Origin: Mytilus californianus
Taxonomy: Eukaryota; Mollusca; Bivalvia; Mytilida; Mytilidae
Length of the DNA stretch: 64,000 bases
Assembly: GCF_021869535.1 (NCBI RefSeq)
Contig: NW_026262734.1
Span: 94,059,285-94,123,284, forward strand
Reading direction: 5' to 3'
Positions 1-12,954 of the stretch are shown in pieces; positions within the stretch are counted from its first letter, which is position 1, and every line of letters starts with the position of its first letter. The notes under the pieces are model-generated. The model searched no databases. It saw nothing but the letters and a program-made list of their open reading frames with translations, and was not told where the DNA came from. The position numbers and the translations under genes are program-made.

Positions 1-984
1 GAAATGTGGCCACATAAAGTACAGGAAACCTAGAAAATATCGTCATTTACTACACTGTTCGGAAACTTTTGGGAAATTTGCAATTTTTTGCACATGGTCT
101 GGTTAAAGAATACGTACAACACACGCAACTGAGAATCAGTTGTGAATCTGATGAAATAATTGGTTACATATGAACAGAATCTAACATTTCCGTCGCAAAT
201 AACAAAGATTTGAGCCTTCAAAGTATGACTGACCCCTATTAAACTCAACGAAAGTATTGTAAAACTTTCTTTGAGTAGTATATATATTAATCTGAGATTA
301 GTTCTTTGAGGTAGTTCACGTCATTTTTTAATGAGAAATGTTGGCAAAAAAAAGAGCAATGCCAAAAAGTTTGCCAAATTGATAAAAATATAAAGCGATA
401 TATTTAGATTATTGTTTTTGATTAATGAAGTTGAACATTCCACATATTCACTTTTACTACAAAAATGTGTTAAAGAACTTAATAACAACTCGTGCTTTAA
501 AACAGATTAATTAAACAATTAAACGCCTTTATGTCTATATCGTACTGATCCATACTGCATACTGTCCTATTTTATGCCCATTTGTATTAGATTAATAAAA
601 TCTTGGCTTAGCTGATTGACAATGGGTGAATATTAAAAATAAAAACAAATTCGAATAACCGACATTGAACAATTTTTAATTAGTGACGAATCAGACAATG
701 CGGCTACGTTTCAATCCATCAATAACATTAGATTAGATGACCACGACCGACCGGTCAGATAAGAACATCAATCTCATGCGGTTTTCACAAAAAAATAATT
801 AGATCCCCTGATTCGCTGTGAAAGACCGTGCCCGGTATATTTTGTAACTGTCATTTTCTGTAAATTTCCTATGATTTATAAACATTTTGAAATAATCAAA
901 ACAACCAGGCGTTTCTACTCCAGGCATAAATTAATGATCCTAGCCATATTTGAAGCACCAACTCTCGTTCAAAGAGTATAACTA
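1..984. other. intergenic AT-rich sequence, nothing recognised
   Basis: I see no coding exon, structured RNA or clear repeat boundary here. The longest open frames are short and have no recognisable composition. Confidence 0.5.
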
Positions 985-985
985 T

Positions 986-1225
986 AAAAATGAGTAGATG
1001 TGGTATGATTGCCAATGAGACAACTATCTCCCAGAGTTAACATAAAGTGGAATCAAGCAATTATAGGCTACCGTACGGTCTTCAACAATGAGAAAACTCC
1101 ATACCGTATAGCCGACTTTAAAAGGCACAGACATAAAAAATGCGAAATAATTCAAACGAGAAAACTAACGGCCCAATTTATAACTAAACAATTTACTAAA
1201 AACAAATATGACACTGAGATATGTT
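986..1225 (-). repeat. dispersed repeat family A, copy 1
   Basis: Begins with GATGTGGTATGATTGCCAAT and runs through blocks such as ACCGTACGGTCTTCAACAATG and AAAACTAACGGCCCAATTTA, the reverse complement of the copies at 1.9 and 46.9 kb. I recognise this family from mussel genomic sequence. It has no coding potential beyond chance open frames. At least ten full or partial copies lie in the window. Confidence 0.85.
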
Positions 1226-1869
1226 TGTCAAATTAATTTTTATATTTGTTACCTTAAAGTTTATTTATGGAATAAATTTTAAAAGAACTAAAAATAGTGT
1301 AATTTTAATTAAAGTTGGTTCTTTTGATACAGTATTTAGAAGGAACAAATAAAAATTAATCAAACAGCAGGAGTGAATTCGCCTTTATCTTATCCAACCC
1401 CAGAAAAGTATCTGTTTTCAGAATTGAGAGCATATACAAATGTAAACAAGGTCGACCATTTCCGTATAAACTTTCAGGACAAAAAAGCAAGTGCTTACAG
1501 CAAGAAGTCACGTGTCCAACGTTTCACTTTTAAGGTGTTGCATTTTTTAATTGTATTTTTTATTAGCAAATCGTTTTATTTAATGATATTATATGCCAGT
1601 TATACAGATATTGTTGGGAACGTTTGCAAAATATATTTAACAAACTGGTCAAAATCCCTATTGAAAACTACCAGATGAAAGGATGTATGGCGAATTTCAG
1701 CATACTTATACACCTGAAAGGCAATTAAAAAAATCCTTGAATCTGTACAAAAGTTAAAAAATTTACAAAATCACTACTTAATGCGCTGACGTAACGAGGG
1801 AAAAAAAGAATGTTGAGAGTTATCGTTCAGTAGAATTTACTCGCAGTCATCAAAATAAACTGTAATTCA

Positions 1870-2122
1870 GTGGTTGTCGTTGGTTCATGTCTGTCATATT
1901 TGTTTTTCGTAAATCGTTTTGTTATAAACTAGGCCGTTAGTTTTCTCTATTGAATTGTTTCGTATTTTTCATGTCGGGACCTTTTATAGCCGACCATATG
2001 GTATGGGTTTTTCTCATTGTTGAAGGCCGTATGGTTGCCTATAATTGTTTACATCCACTTCATTTGAACTTGGGTGGATAGTTGTCTCATTGGTAATCAT
2101 ACCACATCTCCTTATTTTTATA
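1870..2122 (+). repeat. dispersed repeat family A, copy 2
   Basis: Opposite orientation to the copy at 1 kb. It reads GTTGGTTCATGTCTGTCATA, then TTGAAGGCCGTATGG, then GTTGTCTCATTGGTAATCAT, and ends at CCACATCTCCTTA. The inverted pair at 1.0 and 1.9 kb encloses about 650 bp of unique DNA. Confidence 0.85.
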
Positions 2123-3700
2123 TTTTACAAATAAACGTCTACTCTAATATATCAGGAAATTAAACATTAAGCAACAATCGATTAATCAATCTATTTCATG
2201 ATACATGGATATATTTAACATTTTAAAATAGAACAATGGATTAATTAAATCTACGACCGGGGAATTAATTACATATACATGTATACAGTATAACATTTGA
2301 CGACGTTATTCTTAAACACCTGCTTTCTGACTTCTCACGTCAAAAAAATGCAATTAGTCTTAAATGCATTTAACTATTGTTAATTAAAGGATTTAAATTT
2401 AAGTATGACATATCTTGCATTTTGTATATAAATGCTATCAGATTTAAATGACAAATACTTTGGCTAAGATTGCATGCAGTATTTAAAGTTTATAAGAATA
2501 TCAATATTCGATCAGTTTTACGATACGTATTTAAACACACTTATAATTGTGTAGTCGCTGATTATTTGTAAGGATAAGGTCATTGATATTCAAAACTGAT
2601 TTTTAACATGTTAAAGGACAGCTATTTCTAAAACCAGACAGGGTCCATTAAAATGGTAAAATCATATAACGCAGAGATTTTATGGTTTCGTCTCAATTAG
2701 TTACTGGCCAGGTACAACTGAAAAATATGAAACAAATTTTTGTTTAATTTCTTTCGTCCTGTGGTATGTTTGTTCTAACCCTAATAGTTCAGTCGTTCTA
2801 TTCCACTGCTCTACGATGGCTCGCTAGCGGGAGAGACGATGACGGGGAGGGACCGAAGTATTCGGTTTATGTTTAATCTTAAATCTTGTAATTTCAAGAG
2901 TTGTCTCCCTTTTGAAATGCGTTTTTTACAATCTATATCTCCCATTAACGTGATTAATCCAACATTTATATCCGCTCACTGCTATCACTTCCTTTGACAC
3001 TGACCGTAAGAGGGCGTTGTAATTATTCGAGTTAAACTCCCATGAGGTATTCCAAAAACAAAACTAGATTTTTTTTAAATTTGTGTTAATATTACATTCC
3101 AAATATGAGATAATATTACTATTCTCCCACGATATGTAACCCCTTATGTGTTATAAATAACAGTACTTAATTCATTTAGAAAATTTGAAATATTGATATT
3201 GAAAAGGACAGACACGTCCCAACCCCAAAATTAAAAAAAAGAAGCTTTTATTTTATTATCGTCAACATTTACTCATGATTCCAAAACATAAAATTGAGAA
3301 TGGAAGTGTTTGTTTTGATATGACAGTACTAGTAGGGAAAATAGTACTATTACATTTTCCCAGCATTAGGTTGGCCTAGGCAGGTGAAGGACGTCAACAT
3401 AGGAACGGTGTGATTGGATGTAAGGGTACAATATATTTTTTTATTTATCTATGAATAACTGCAGTGTGTATATTTACAATATAATTTTGAAACCCATTGA
3501 AATATTTTCTAGAGAATTATTCGAAAAGACTTCCAAAATTTCATAAATTTGGTGTAAAATGACGGTGGGCATGGATAACATAAACAAGCTCCGTTGGAAG
3601 TTGGTCATGATACTATTTGGCTTCAATTTTTAAAACAGAATAATAAAGTACTAACATCACACATAACTGTTTTGTCCAGGTTTTTATTATAAAAATTGGT
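2123..3700. other. intergenic, nothing recognised
   Basis: AT-rich sequence without a supportable exon. Around 3,300-3,350 there is a single diverged unit (GGAAGTGTTTGTTTTGA plus TGACAGTA) related to the tandem repeat at 3.78-3.90 kb. Confidence 0.4.
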
Positions 3701-3762
3701 AAATTTAGAAAATGTTAGTATTGTCGCCTATGGCAGAATAAATAGTACCGTTTTCCCTGTAA

Positions 3763-3908
3763 CGTACAGAGTATTTGCGATGAAAGTGTTTGTTTTGACA
3801 TGACAGTAACGTACAGAGTATTTGCGATGGAAGTGTTTGTTTTGACATGACAGTAACGTTGCGATGGAAGTGTTTGTTTTGACGTGACAGTAACGTACAG
3901 AGTATTTG
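3763..3908. repeat. 47-bp tandem repeat, about three units
   Basis: Units read GTAACGTACAGAGTATTTGC, then GATGGAAGTGTTTGTTTTGA, then CATGACA. One unit is shortened by loss of the TACAGAGTATTT block. The minus-strand open frames over this stretch are products of the repetition and not genes. Confidence 0.85.
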
Positions 3909-3934
3909 CAATATGTTTCAAACAAGTTACCAGA

Positions 3935-4085
3935 GAAAGGCAATATGAAAAAACCCAAAAGTCGAAGAAAAAAAAGAATAACCACACCATGGCCAAACTG
4001 AGAAAAAAATGACAGGATATACAACAGTTCACAAAAAAATATATATTCAAAGAAAACTAGCGATTGACCACGAACAATCTCAATG
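3935..4085 (-). repeat. diverged Penelope-like 3' tail fragment
   Basis: Contains AAAAGTCGAAGAAAAAA, a CCATGGCC core, and ACAACAGTTCACAAAA, in the same order as the reverse complement of the tail at 25.2-25.4 kb. It is strongly diverged. Confidence 0.5.
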
Positions 4086-4779
4086 TTTGAATTTACTTTG
4101 AAGGTTTCAAACATTTTGATATATCTACAGGATTAGTGATTTTTGCTCAAGCATCCAGCAGTCAATATCACAAGCATAGCAGGTTGAGAACAATATTATT
4201 CTAGTCTTTTGTTTCTAAATAGGGAAACCCATATGATGTTCTTTATTTGCATAAAATTTTGAAAATAAATAACGTGTCTAAATGTCTTACTGGCGTCACG
4301 TGACTCTTTGGGGTTTTGACATTCCAGATCTCGATCATATCCAAGTAAACATTCTTAATAAGTGCGCAAACAAATCTAACGAAACATAAACTGGTGAATT
4401 ACTTTTTTGAAACAAAACGATATGTACGTGTGACCTTAATATCTTCATTACTGATAGAAATATAGTTTGCATAGATAAGAAAATAAGGCAAATTACGGAG
4501 GACCTTAATATTGTACGATTGTTAGAAAAGCCGGTGTTAGATATCATCTTTGAAGAAAAATTTCAAAAACTACATACCCACAAATTAAAATAATATGACC
4601 TTTGACCGCACATGCTGACCAACACTGTCAAGTGTTCGTTTGGTTAAAAGCTTATAACAGCATACCCTACACCCAAAGTATGTCTGTGAAACAACGGAAA
4701 AGGTGTACATTTTAAAGTTTCATTATATTAATTACTAAAAATATTATCACATTTATACTACAAGTATAAAACATCCTGA

Positions 4780-5100
4780 AAACATTTCAAATTTTCGTCG
4801 TTCGATTTACCCTAAAAGAGAGCCAAAAGATATCAAAAGGACATTCAAACCCACAAGTCGAAAATAAACTGAAAACGCCATGGCTAAAAAAGTAAAAAGA
4901 CAAACAGACAAACAACAGTACACAAAACAGAATATAGAAAATTAAAGACTGAGCAAAACAAACCCTGCCAGAAACTGAGGGTGATCTCATGTGCTCCGGA
5001 AGGGTAAGCAGATCCTGCTCCATATGTGTCAGCCGTCGTGTTGCTCATATTAGTACAAACTCGGTGATAAGTCTAATTTGGTAGGTCACATTCTATATAT
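4780..5100 (-). repeat. solo 3' tail of Penelope-like element, copy 1
   Basis: Read on the minus strand it runs GGAGCAGGATCTGCTTACCC, then GATCACCCTCAGTTTCTGGC, TTGCTCAGTCTTTAATTTTC, then a TTTTTTAGCCATGGCG core. This is colinear with the sequence just downstream of the broken reverse transcriptase at 25.0-25.4 kb. The 78-residue open frame over it is therefore transposon tail. No reverse-transcriptase coding sequence precedes it, so it is a truncated or separately mobilised tail. Confidence 0.75.
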
Positions 5101-5790
5101 ATAACTTATAAGAAAGATGTTAAGGTAAATAAACAAAAACTGTTGAAAATAAATTAGCATAAACGAATTTTACCGTGGGCCTGAGTTCATCTAGAACTGC
5201 AAATTCGCAAAAAAATGTACAACATGCGAAGTCGTCTTTGAGCATTCATTTAAAAAAAATATATACGAGGTATAATACATACTCACAAAATAAGTCTCAT
5301 TCAGTAGTGACCAACAACTTCAAGTAAATGTTTGGTTAAGAGCTTATAAATAAAAACCTCAAAAGTGTCTTGACATGAAGGAGCATTAACACGGACATTA
5401 AAACTACATAATAACGCTTTAAACTTCGTAACTACCATACATGTCACGCTCAAATCGATTAAGATTGATTATAGAATTAAAAGGATAGAAATGCAAAGTT
5501 ATAAGTTAACACATCGCAAGGTCAAAACATAAAATATTTTGTCTTTTAGAATAATGATTAAAAGTAGAGGTCGAATCTCATTGGGATCACATTGAGTTCA
5601 ATTGAAAAATAAGATTTAGTAGTCTGAGTTAGGATTACATTTTCGCTCATAAACAGTAGAGAACAAAAATGGTTATTTATTTCTGAATAAAAGGAGATAA
5701 TTATAACAAACGTCAATAAACAGCAACCCAACGACACTAAGTATTTTTAAATGTCTAAAATGTTTTTTTAATAGACCATCGACAATATAT

Positions 5791-5933
5791 AAATAACACA
5801 TAGCTGAGAGGCCCGGTGATAGAGCAGATTGTTACCCCGAGAAAACGTTGTCAACTGAGGCGAAGCCAAGGTTGACAATGTCTTTTCGAGGGGTAACAAT
5901 CTGCTCTATCACCCTCTCAGATATGTGTTATTT
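5791..5933. repeat. long palindrome with GCGAAGC hairpin tip
   Basis: Left arm: AAATAACACATAGCTGAGAG, GTGATAGAGCAGATTGTTAC, CGTTGTCAAC. Right arm: the near-perfect complement ending CTCTCAGATATGTGTTATTT. The centre at 5,859-5,867 is GGCGAAGCC. This contains the heptamer GCGAAGC, a sequence known from DNA structure work as an unusually stable mini-hairpin. Arm complementarity extends over about 65 bases each side with small mismatches. Confidence 0.9.
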
Positions 5934-6250
5934 AATTTATTATACTGAATGTTCTGTTATTACTGTCGATTAAATTTCAAATTCAAAGTAATAAACTATG
6001 ACGTCTTGTATATAACAACCATCCGTATTTAATAAAGCGCACACTTGATCAAGCGTCTCCGTGAAGGGTAATAGAGTATTTGCCATAGGATAGAGTCGTA
6101 TTTAATAAAGCGCACACTTGATCAAGCGTCTTCGTGAAGGGTAATAGAGTATTTACCATAGAATAGAGTAAATTGTCTCCCTCGTATTAACCAATCAAAA
6201 TCTGACATTTTGACATGTAGTATAATAATACAATATATCAATCTCTCAGT
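5934..6250. repeat. tail next to the palindrome, with 73-bp direct duplication
   Basis: Two 73-bp direct repeats (6,024-6,096 and 6,097-6,169) begin CGTATTTAATAAAGCGCACA and differ at only a few bases. The tail also holds a half CRE (TATGACGTC, about 5,999) and a CCAAT motif (TTAACCAATCAAAATC, about 6,187). It ends in TAGTATAATAATA. It appears to be one element with the palindrome. Confidence 0.7.
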
Positions 6251-6719
6251 TGTCTCGAACCTAGGGTTGACGGGGGAATATAAATATGGTCATCCCTTAA
6301 CTTCTCCCACCGGCAGTTATGAACACTTGCCAAAGTGGAGCGCCTATTTGTTAGTGTGGGATGTTTAAATACACAGTCACGTCTGGTCGGAATGGGGACT
6401 CTTGTAGAGAGTGCCCTGGTTTCTAAATGTTCAAGAACCCTTATTTTCCAGTGGCAGTCTAAATTTCCAGCCCTCTATATACCTAGTTTATCTACTTTTC
6501 CGAACCTAATTGTCTTATTAATTCAAAATTTTTCATCGACCTAAATACTGTATGTATGAAATATTTGTCACGGAACGTTGAGCAGCGGCGTAGTTATACT
6601 AGTTATTTTTTTAGATTTCAACCATCAACCAAATTTTTTTGTATTTTATATATTGACAAAAGCATGTTACTTGGGGATTTATAAAATGCCGAAATTGCAT
6701 GTGCTGCGTTCATAGCGCT

Positions 6720-6870
6720 TGCTACATGAAAGAGAGGCAGAAGATACAAAAGGGATAACAAACCGTTACCAAAAAAAAACGGAAAACGATGAAGACCACA
6801 AAACACTAAACACTGAGCACCACGAACCCTACAAAAAACCGGGATGGTCTCGGGTTCCCGATAAAAAATC
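6720..6870 (-). repeat. diverged Penelope-like tail fragment
   Basis: GAGAGGCAGAAGATACAAAA, then ACAAAACACTAAACACTGAG and CACGAACCCTAC follow the same order as the other minus-oriented tails. The two overlapping open frames here (both strands) are taken as chance frames in repeat. Confidence 0.55.
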
Positions 6871-7234
6871 TTCAACTGTGACGCCAAATACAAATGTTTT
6901 ACAAATACCCGGAGAGCTACTACAGAAATATTAATTCATTTGATAATTTACCCCAAAAAATATCAAGGTAGACCTAATTAAAGCATCGAACTGCTACGCT
7001 TATATAAGCCTCCACGATTATCTAGCGAATTTTGCTCGCTGTCTATACAATTTACTAAACCAGAACGATCTGAGAAAAAACTATAAAAATACTCTGGTCA
7101 TTTACATTAACGATCTAAACCAGTAGTTTATCATGTCATTAAGTTCGATTTTCAGATACACCACATCTCCTTTTATTCATATGAACTATGGCTCAGCCAA
7201 GAAAGTGAACAGACGATAACAACTTTTGATGAAA

Positions 7235-7475
7235 GCTGTATGAGGGTCTAGATGGGGTAGGGTTTACAGAAAAGAGAATAATAGACAAAAAATTCAGAAA
7301 AAAGGACAAAAAATATAAAGAATAGAGAAAAATACGTATAGGCAAAAAAGTAAAGAATAGAGAATAATGGGGTTCTTTAAAACAAAAAATAGAGAACTAT
7401 GGACAAAATATTGAAATAGAGAAAAAATCCAAAAGTAAACAATGAGAAAGTGAAGAACCCCAATTCAAACCATCC
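7235..7475 (-). repeat. repeat family B (GAGGGTCT element), copy 1
   Basis: GAGGGTCTAGATGGGGTAGG and GTTTACAGAAAAGAGAATAA are followed by degenerate AGAATAGAGAAAAAT units. This matches the right end of other family B copies. Full copies are bounded by inverted GAGGGTCTGGATGGGG termini. Confidence 0.75.
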
Positions 7476-8099
7476 TATATTGGTTTCCGATATTCGATTT
7501 CTCCATTTCTTTCAAACTCTAACCAAGGTTTTGTTTGGTTGCAAAAATGTCAAAATTTATAATCCGACTATGGAAGAATCGCTCTGTGATTCTTATTTCT
7601 TTGGATAACATTATAAATGTACGTTTCTTTTATAAGTTAAAGGTCAATAAACAAAATTAATGAGATCAAGTCGATTTTTTATTGAAGATTGTTTAAGTGC
7701 AATTAGTTTTAAGATTCTGTTAACCATTTTATTATAAAATATTCAAGTATAATAGACTGGCGATATAATTCAAACTTTCCTTTTACTGTCATTAATTTTC
7801 GTAGCAAACATACAAAGTAGTCTTCCCAAAACCATCGCACTTCTGTAATGCTAGGAAGTTATTGGAATAATGTTATGTGTAAGTACTTTTGAATTGCCAG
7901 GGATTAGTTCATTCTTCCATTGAAAAAAAACACGATAACTCTACAGCAGAATATTAAATTTTGCCGAAAGGAGAAAAACACAGTAGCTGATGTATTTAAC
8001 AAAGACCATGACCACTTTCACCTCAGACTTTCACAGTATATTATTCAAAGTAGACTGTACGGTGACTTTTGGTCGCATCAATCCCATTAAACTTAAAAG

Positions 8100-8195
8100 T
8101 TAGGAGGGTCTAGATGGTTAGTTCTTCGTTTCTGTATTTTATAATTTTTATGCCATTTTTCTCTATTTATTTTATTGCCCATTATTCTTAATCTC
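8100..8195 (+). repeat. repeat family B, truncated copy
   Basis: GAGGGTCTAGATGGTTAG is followed by TTCTGTATTTTATAATTTTT and CCATTTTTCTCTATTTATTT. Only the left end is present. Confidence 0.65.
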
Positions 8196-8589
8196 TTAGT
8201 TTCAGAATCTATTGCATTCTTGGTAATTTTTTCCAAAAAGGTTGTGATTGGATTAAAACGTCCTAAACAATGGAAATTCAACCAATGACGTAACGTTATT
8301 TTCATTTTGGTGTACGAACAATGAGATTACCCATAGTCCTTTAGATTCTGAATTCAGTATCTTCGTTAGAATGAACTCGAACATTTTAGCGCTGGGTTTG
8401 TTTTCGCTTATTTCGCGATCACGTTAAATCCGCAGAAAAACCCCCATGAGAAAAGTTTGTATATTAACAAAAAAAACAAGTATTCATGTGAAAGGCGCCA
8501 TTACTGTTTGCTGCACGAATTTAAATCTCGCGCTAAAAGTTTCAATAGAAGATAACAACTAGCGAAAACATCCACGTTTACGTTATGTC

Positions 8590-9580
8590 ATGGAACAATC
8601 CCAGTATACCAAGGAGAAATCACACATATATAGCAAGGAACAATCACACATATATCAAGGAGCAATAACAGTATACCAAGTAGCAATCACAGTATACCAA
8701 GGAGCAATCACAGTATACCTAGGAGAAATCACGGTATACCTAGGAGCAATCACAGTATACCAAGGAGCAATCACAGTATATCAAGGAGCAATAACAGTAT
8801 ACCTAGGAACAATCACGGTATACCAAGGAGCAATCACAGTATACCAAGTAGCAATCACAGTATACCTAGGAGCAATCACAGTATACCAAGGAGCAATCAC
8901 AGTATACCAAGGAATATCACAGTATGCCAAGGAGCAATAGCAGTATACCTAGGAGCAATTACAGTATACCTAGGGCAAATTACAGTATACCTAGGAACAA
9001 TCACAGTATGCCAAGGAGCAATCACAGTATGCCAAGGAGCAATCATGCATATATATTAAGGAACAATCACATTATACCAAGGAATAATCACATTATACCA
9101 AGGCGCAATCACACATTTATCAATGACCAATCACGGTTTACCAAGTAGAAATCACAGTATACTAAGGAGCAATCACAGTATACCAAGGAGCAATCATATG
9201 CCAAGGAGCAATCACAGTATGCCAAGGAGCAATCACAGTATACCTAGGAGCAATCACACATATACCAAGGAGCAATCATAGTATACCTAGGAGCAATCAC
9301 AGTATACCTAGGAGCAATCACGGTGTACTAAGCAACAATCACGGTATACCAAGGAGCAATCACAGTATACCCAGTAGCAATCACAGCATACCAAGTAGCA
9401 ATCACAGTATACCTAGGAGCAATCACAATATACATAGGAGCAATCACAGTATACCTAGGAGCAATCACAGTATACCAAGGAGCAATCACAGTATACCTAT
9501 GGGGCAAGCACGATATACCAAGGAACAATCAAAGTATATCAAGGAACAATCACGGTATATCAAGGAGCAGTAGTTGTATT
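8590..9580. repeat. 21-bp tandem array (minisatellite)
   Basis: About 45 imperfect units of CAATCACAGTATACCAAGGAG, with variant TACCTAGGAG and TACCAAGTAG forms. Twenty-one is a multiple of three, so several frames stay open on both strands and yield heptad peptides (such as QGAITVY). These are by-products of the period. Some units contain the palindromic CCTAGG. Confidence 0.95.
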
Positions 9581-10470
9581 TGAAAATTAAGATCTAGATA
9601 AACGTCATGAAATTACTGTTGGTTCGTCCACTGAATTCCATGTATATGACAAATTTCTGATTCTAAATTATCTTCAATTCAAATGCTTTCACAAGACTTT
9701 TGGATGTTTATTCAATGTTTTTGTCAGCTCCTTAGCATTCCTACATTTTTGTATGAATTTGTTGACTTTAGGGATCGGGGGATGTCGCGTCCGAGAGCAC
9801 CTAGACTTATTGTTTATTTTCGGCGAAACTTCATAAACTATCTACGTTGAAATCTTATACAGGTCGAGTGCCCCATACTTATTCTGCCAACAACTGTTAC
9901 CTTAGGACCGTAGTAGTTATCGGCTGCCCCTAGGGATGTGTCAAGGCGGATGTCGGAAACTAACGAGACTGATGGACAAAAGAGGTCAATTCCTCGGTTT
10001 AACCTTTTCACACCAATCTTACTTTCAAAATCTAATATACCACAACATAGTGTTGGTCAATAAAATAAAAATATATGTATATTTGAATGATATTAGTGCA
10101 ACAAACATAAGGACACTTTACAGAAAAAACTTTCTATCTGAAAATTGATCACAGTGACAGCTACGTCATGACTTTTAGTATCATCATTTAGTCGTAAACA
10201 AAAACTATTAAATACTAATATTTTATCTTAGAACAAATATCCTTGTCCATTAAACGGTGTTTACGGAACCAATCAATTGATTTCTAGAGAGTTAATCGCA
10301 TCCATGTCATGCAATAATAACAGGAAGACTTTCGTTTAAAGCCCTGTGATAAAATTTATCATGAAAGATAATTTTATGAAATGGATTTTCTGCAGTTAAT
10401 TATAAACAAGGTGAAAGGATGCATGACGACAGGTCATTCAATTAATTTTATGATAGCAGCCTACAAAGAT
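9581..10470. other. intergenic, nothing recognised
   Basis: No supportable exon. A somewhat more GC-rich stretch lies at 9,770-9,970 but has no motif I can name. Confidence 0.4.
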
Positions 10471-10471
10471 T

Positions 10472-10625
10472 CAGAAGCCGATTTAGGGGGTGGCAGGGGG
10501 CCTGGCCCCCAATTATGGAGTTACATATATGGTTATAGCATAGAATTTTTACGAGTGCCACTCCTATCATTATCTTGCGGGCACTCCCCCTCCCCTTTTA
10601 AAAATCCTGGATCCGCACCTGAGAT
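10472..10625 (+). repeat. repeat family C (CTGGATCCGC element), copy
   Basis: GATTTAGGGGGTGGCAGGGG at one end and AAAAATCCTGGATCCGCACC at the other, with inverted GC-rich segments (GGGGGC against GCCCCC). Related copies occur at 14.4, 52.0, 53.6, 56.0 and 57.7 kb. Confidence 0.7.
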
Positions 10626-10629
10626 TTTA

Positions 10630-12010
10630 AGAACAGTGTGGTGCACCTAAAATATATAACAATTCTCTTGTGCATATTTGACTTAATACATGTGATAAAT
10701 TTGTACTCATTTTCTCTTAAGGAGGAAGTTAGCTGTTTATTTTCAGAATTAACTTTCATTTTCAATTATTACGAGTTCGATGTGGGAATATAAATAAATA
10801 ATATTCATAATGATCATATTAATCAAAATGAAATTAATTATGATGATAATTTTTATTATCATTATTATCATTATTAATATTGTTGTCATTTTTTAGCATT
10901 GATATTAGTTGGGTTTTTTTTTTACGTCCAGTGGAAAATATCTCATGCATATTTTTGACGTTGAGCAAAAATGAAAAAAAATAAAGTTTGTCGGTTAGGA
11001 TAAGGGGCGGAGAAATTAGACCACAACTGTAAAATGGGGAAATGTAAGATACAGAAATTTGCCTTGCGGTATAGATCAGCTTTTCCTGTGTCAATTCTTT
11101 CCATGATTCGAATTGCTCTGAAAATTTTTCATTTTGCTTTCATAACTTTATGCGCACATGGTGGTACAATTAATGAAAAGTTAATGTCGCGTGATTAAAA
11201 ACTGGTGATTTACATAAAATATTTAACACGTACAAAATACTAGTATATAATATAATGTATTCCTTGTGCAATGAAATGCTCGAAATTGTGTACAATGAGA
11301 GTTTGTTTTATAAATTAACCATTGCCACGATTAATACTAGAGATATTTAAAAGCACAAAACATAGATATAAAATCTGATGTGAAATCAGGATGACAAAAT
11401 TAACATTTTTTTACTTACGGTTTCGGACAGAAACAGTCCCGTCTTGTTCCAAGTAAAGTTAATACGCTAATGACTCTCTTTCAAGATTAAATAAATGTTA
11501 ATATTCATGACAACTAATTGGTAAATATTGTTATATACCGTATTTAAATAGGTTTAAATCCCAGTTTCAATGTTTAATTTTCATTCATTACAAAAATATT
11601 GTAAAGTACAGTTATAAAATGTCACCTTAAAATAAGGCATTAAATTGTCACTGATTCCGACAATCAATACAACGCTATTCGAGGTAATGGATATATTTAC
11701 GGTACAGTCGGGTTACAACAATCAGATCTACTCACCGATCTTGGACGTGGCGAATTTTGAAATTTTAATCTACTAATTGTCATCGGTTTAAATTGAAATT
11801 AATTGGATGTTGACTTTGTTAGGTAAAATAAGTCTATTAATTGTCTGTTGATTATCACGTAAATTTTACATTAGCATGGTTGCAATTTTAACAACTTGAA
11901 GGTTTTTTTTTATCATTTTCTCGCACACTTGACATACTGTTTAAGGAAAACACACTTCCTATTTGAAAACGCAATTATATTTTAGAATTGAAATTACAAA
12001 ATACAAAAAT
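10630..12010. other. intergenic, nothing recognised
   Basis: AT-rich with a short ATTATTATC-type simple repeat near 10,850-10,880. No exon is supportable. Confidence 0.4.
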
Positions 12011-12024
12011 AATAAAATTGAGAA

Positions 12025-12385
12025 TGGAAACGGGGAATGTGTCAAAGAGACAACAACCCGACCAAAGAGAAGAAAACAGCCCAAGGCCACCATTGGGTCT
12101 TCAACACAGCGAGAAAATCCCACACCCGTAGGCGGGCTTCAGCTGGCCCCTAAACAAAAATGTTTACTAGTTCAGCGAAAATGGACGTCACACTAAACTC
12201 CGAAACATATTTATATAAATGAACCGAAATTAAAAAAAAAACATACAAGACTAATAAAGGCCAGAGGCTCCTGACTTGGGACAGGCGCAAAAATGCGGTG
12301 GGGTTAAATATATTTTATGAGATCTCAACCCTCCCCTATACCTCTAGCCAATGTAGAATAAACAAAAACACAGCAATACACAGTA
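12025..12385. repeat. dispersed repeat family E
   Basis: Contains GAATGTGTCAAAGAGACAAC, GAAAACAGCCCAAGGCCACC and CCAGAGGCTCCTGACTTGGG in the order I remember from mussel repeats. A shorter copy lies at 28.83 kb. The open frames at 11,963-12,196 and 12,298-12,540 fall largely in this repeat. Confidence 0.7.
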
Positions 12386-12649
12386 AAATTCAGTTTAAAA
12401 GAAGTCCGAGTCCGATGTTTGAATATGTAATAGAAGAAACTAAGCAAAATGACAATGATACATACATTAACAAAGGACTACTAGCAGTTACTGACATGCC
12501 AGCATCAGACAAATGTTTATTTGTATATATAAAATGTTGATTTGCTTCATTCTAATTACATTTACTTTTACGGCTTTAGGAACCCGTTTTTGTTAATGAT
12601 AAAGAATGCATATACTTGATACAAGCAATAATTTGTTTGACTGAATGAT

Positions 12650-12748
12650 CTTGATGGGGTTTACAGAATTGGCAAACTAAAATAAAGAATATATAAAAAT
12701 GGTATATAAAAATACAGAAATGAGGACCTCCACATCCAGACCCTCACG
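12650..12748 (-). repeat. repeat family B, short copy
   Basis: TTGATGGGGTTTACAGAATT on the left and CATCCAGACCCTCACG on the right: inverted termini around a collapsed interior of under 100 bp. Confidence 0.7.
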
Positions 12749-12954
12749 CGAGACATCTTTCTGCTGTTTTTGATCTCAAGACACCAAAAAATCGTCTGAT
12801 CAGTACATTATGTGTGTTCTGTATTTCCTATATTGACATAATTTTTCTTCGCAATTCGCATTGCGGTTGATTCAATCAAGGCAGGAGATACTAATCCTGT
12901 CGACGAATCCGGTTTCACTCGAACAGAATTCACGTGATTTGTTGAATCTGGTTT

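Noticed and set aside
1373-1678. 101-residue plus-strand frame with a hydrophobic segment
   Set aside because: No recognisable domain, no splice-site support, and AT-rich composition like its surroundings. Cannot be excluded but not supportable.
3715-4114. 111- and 128-residue minus-strand frames
   Set aside because: They run through a 47-bp tandem repeat and a diverged transposon tail; the peptide repeats follow the DNA period.
10381-10650. 89-residue plus-strand frame
   Set aside because: Its second half is repeat family C, whose other copies do not keep the frame open.
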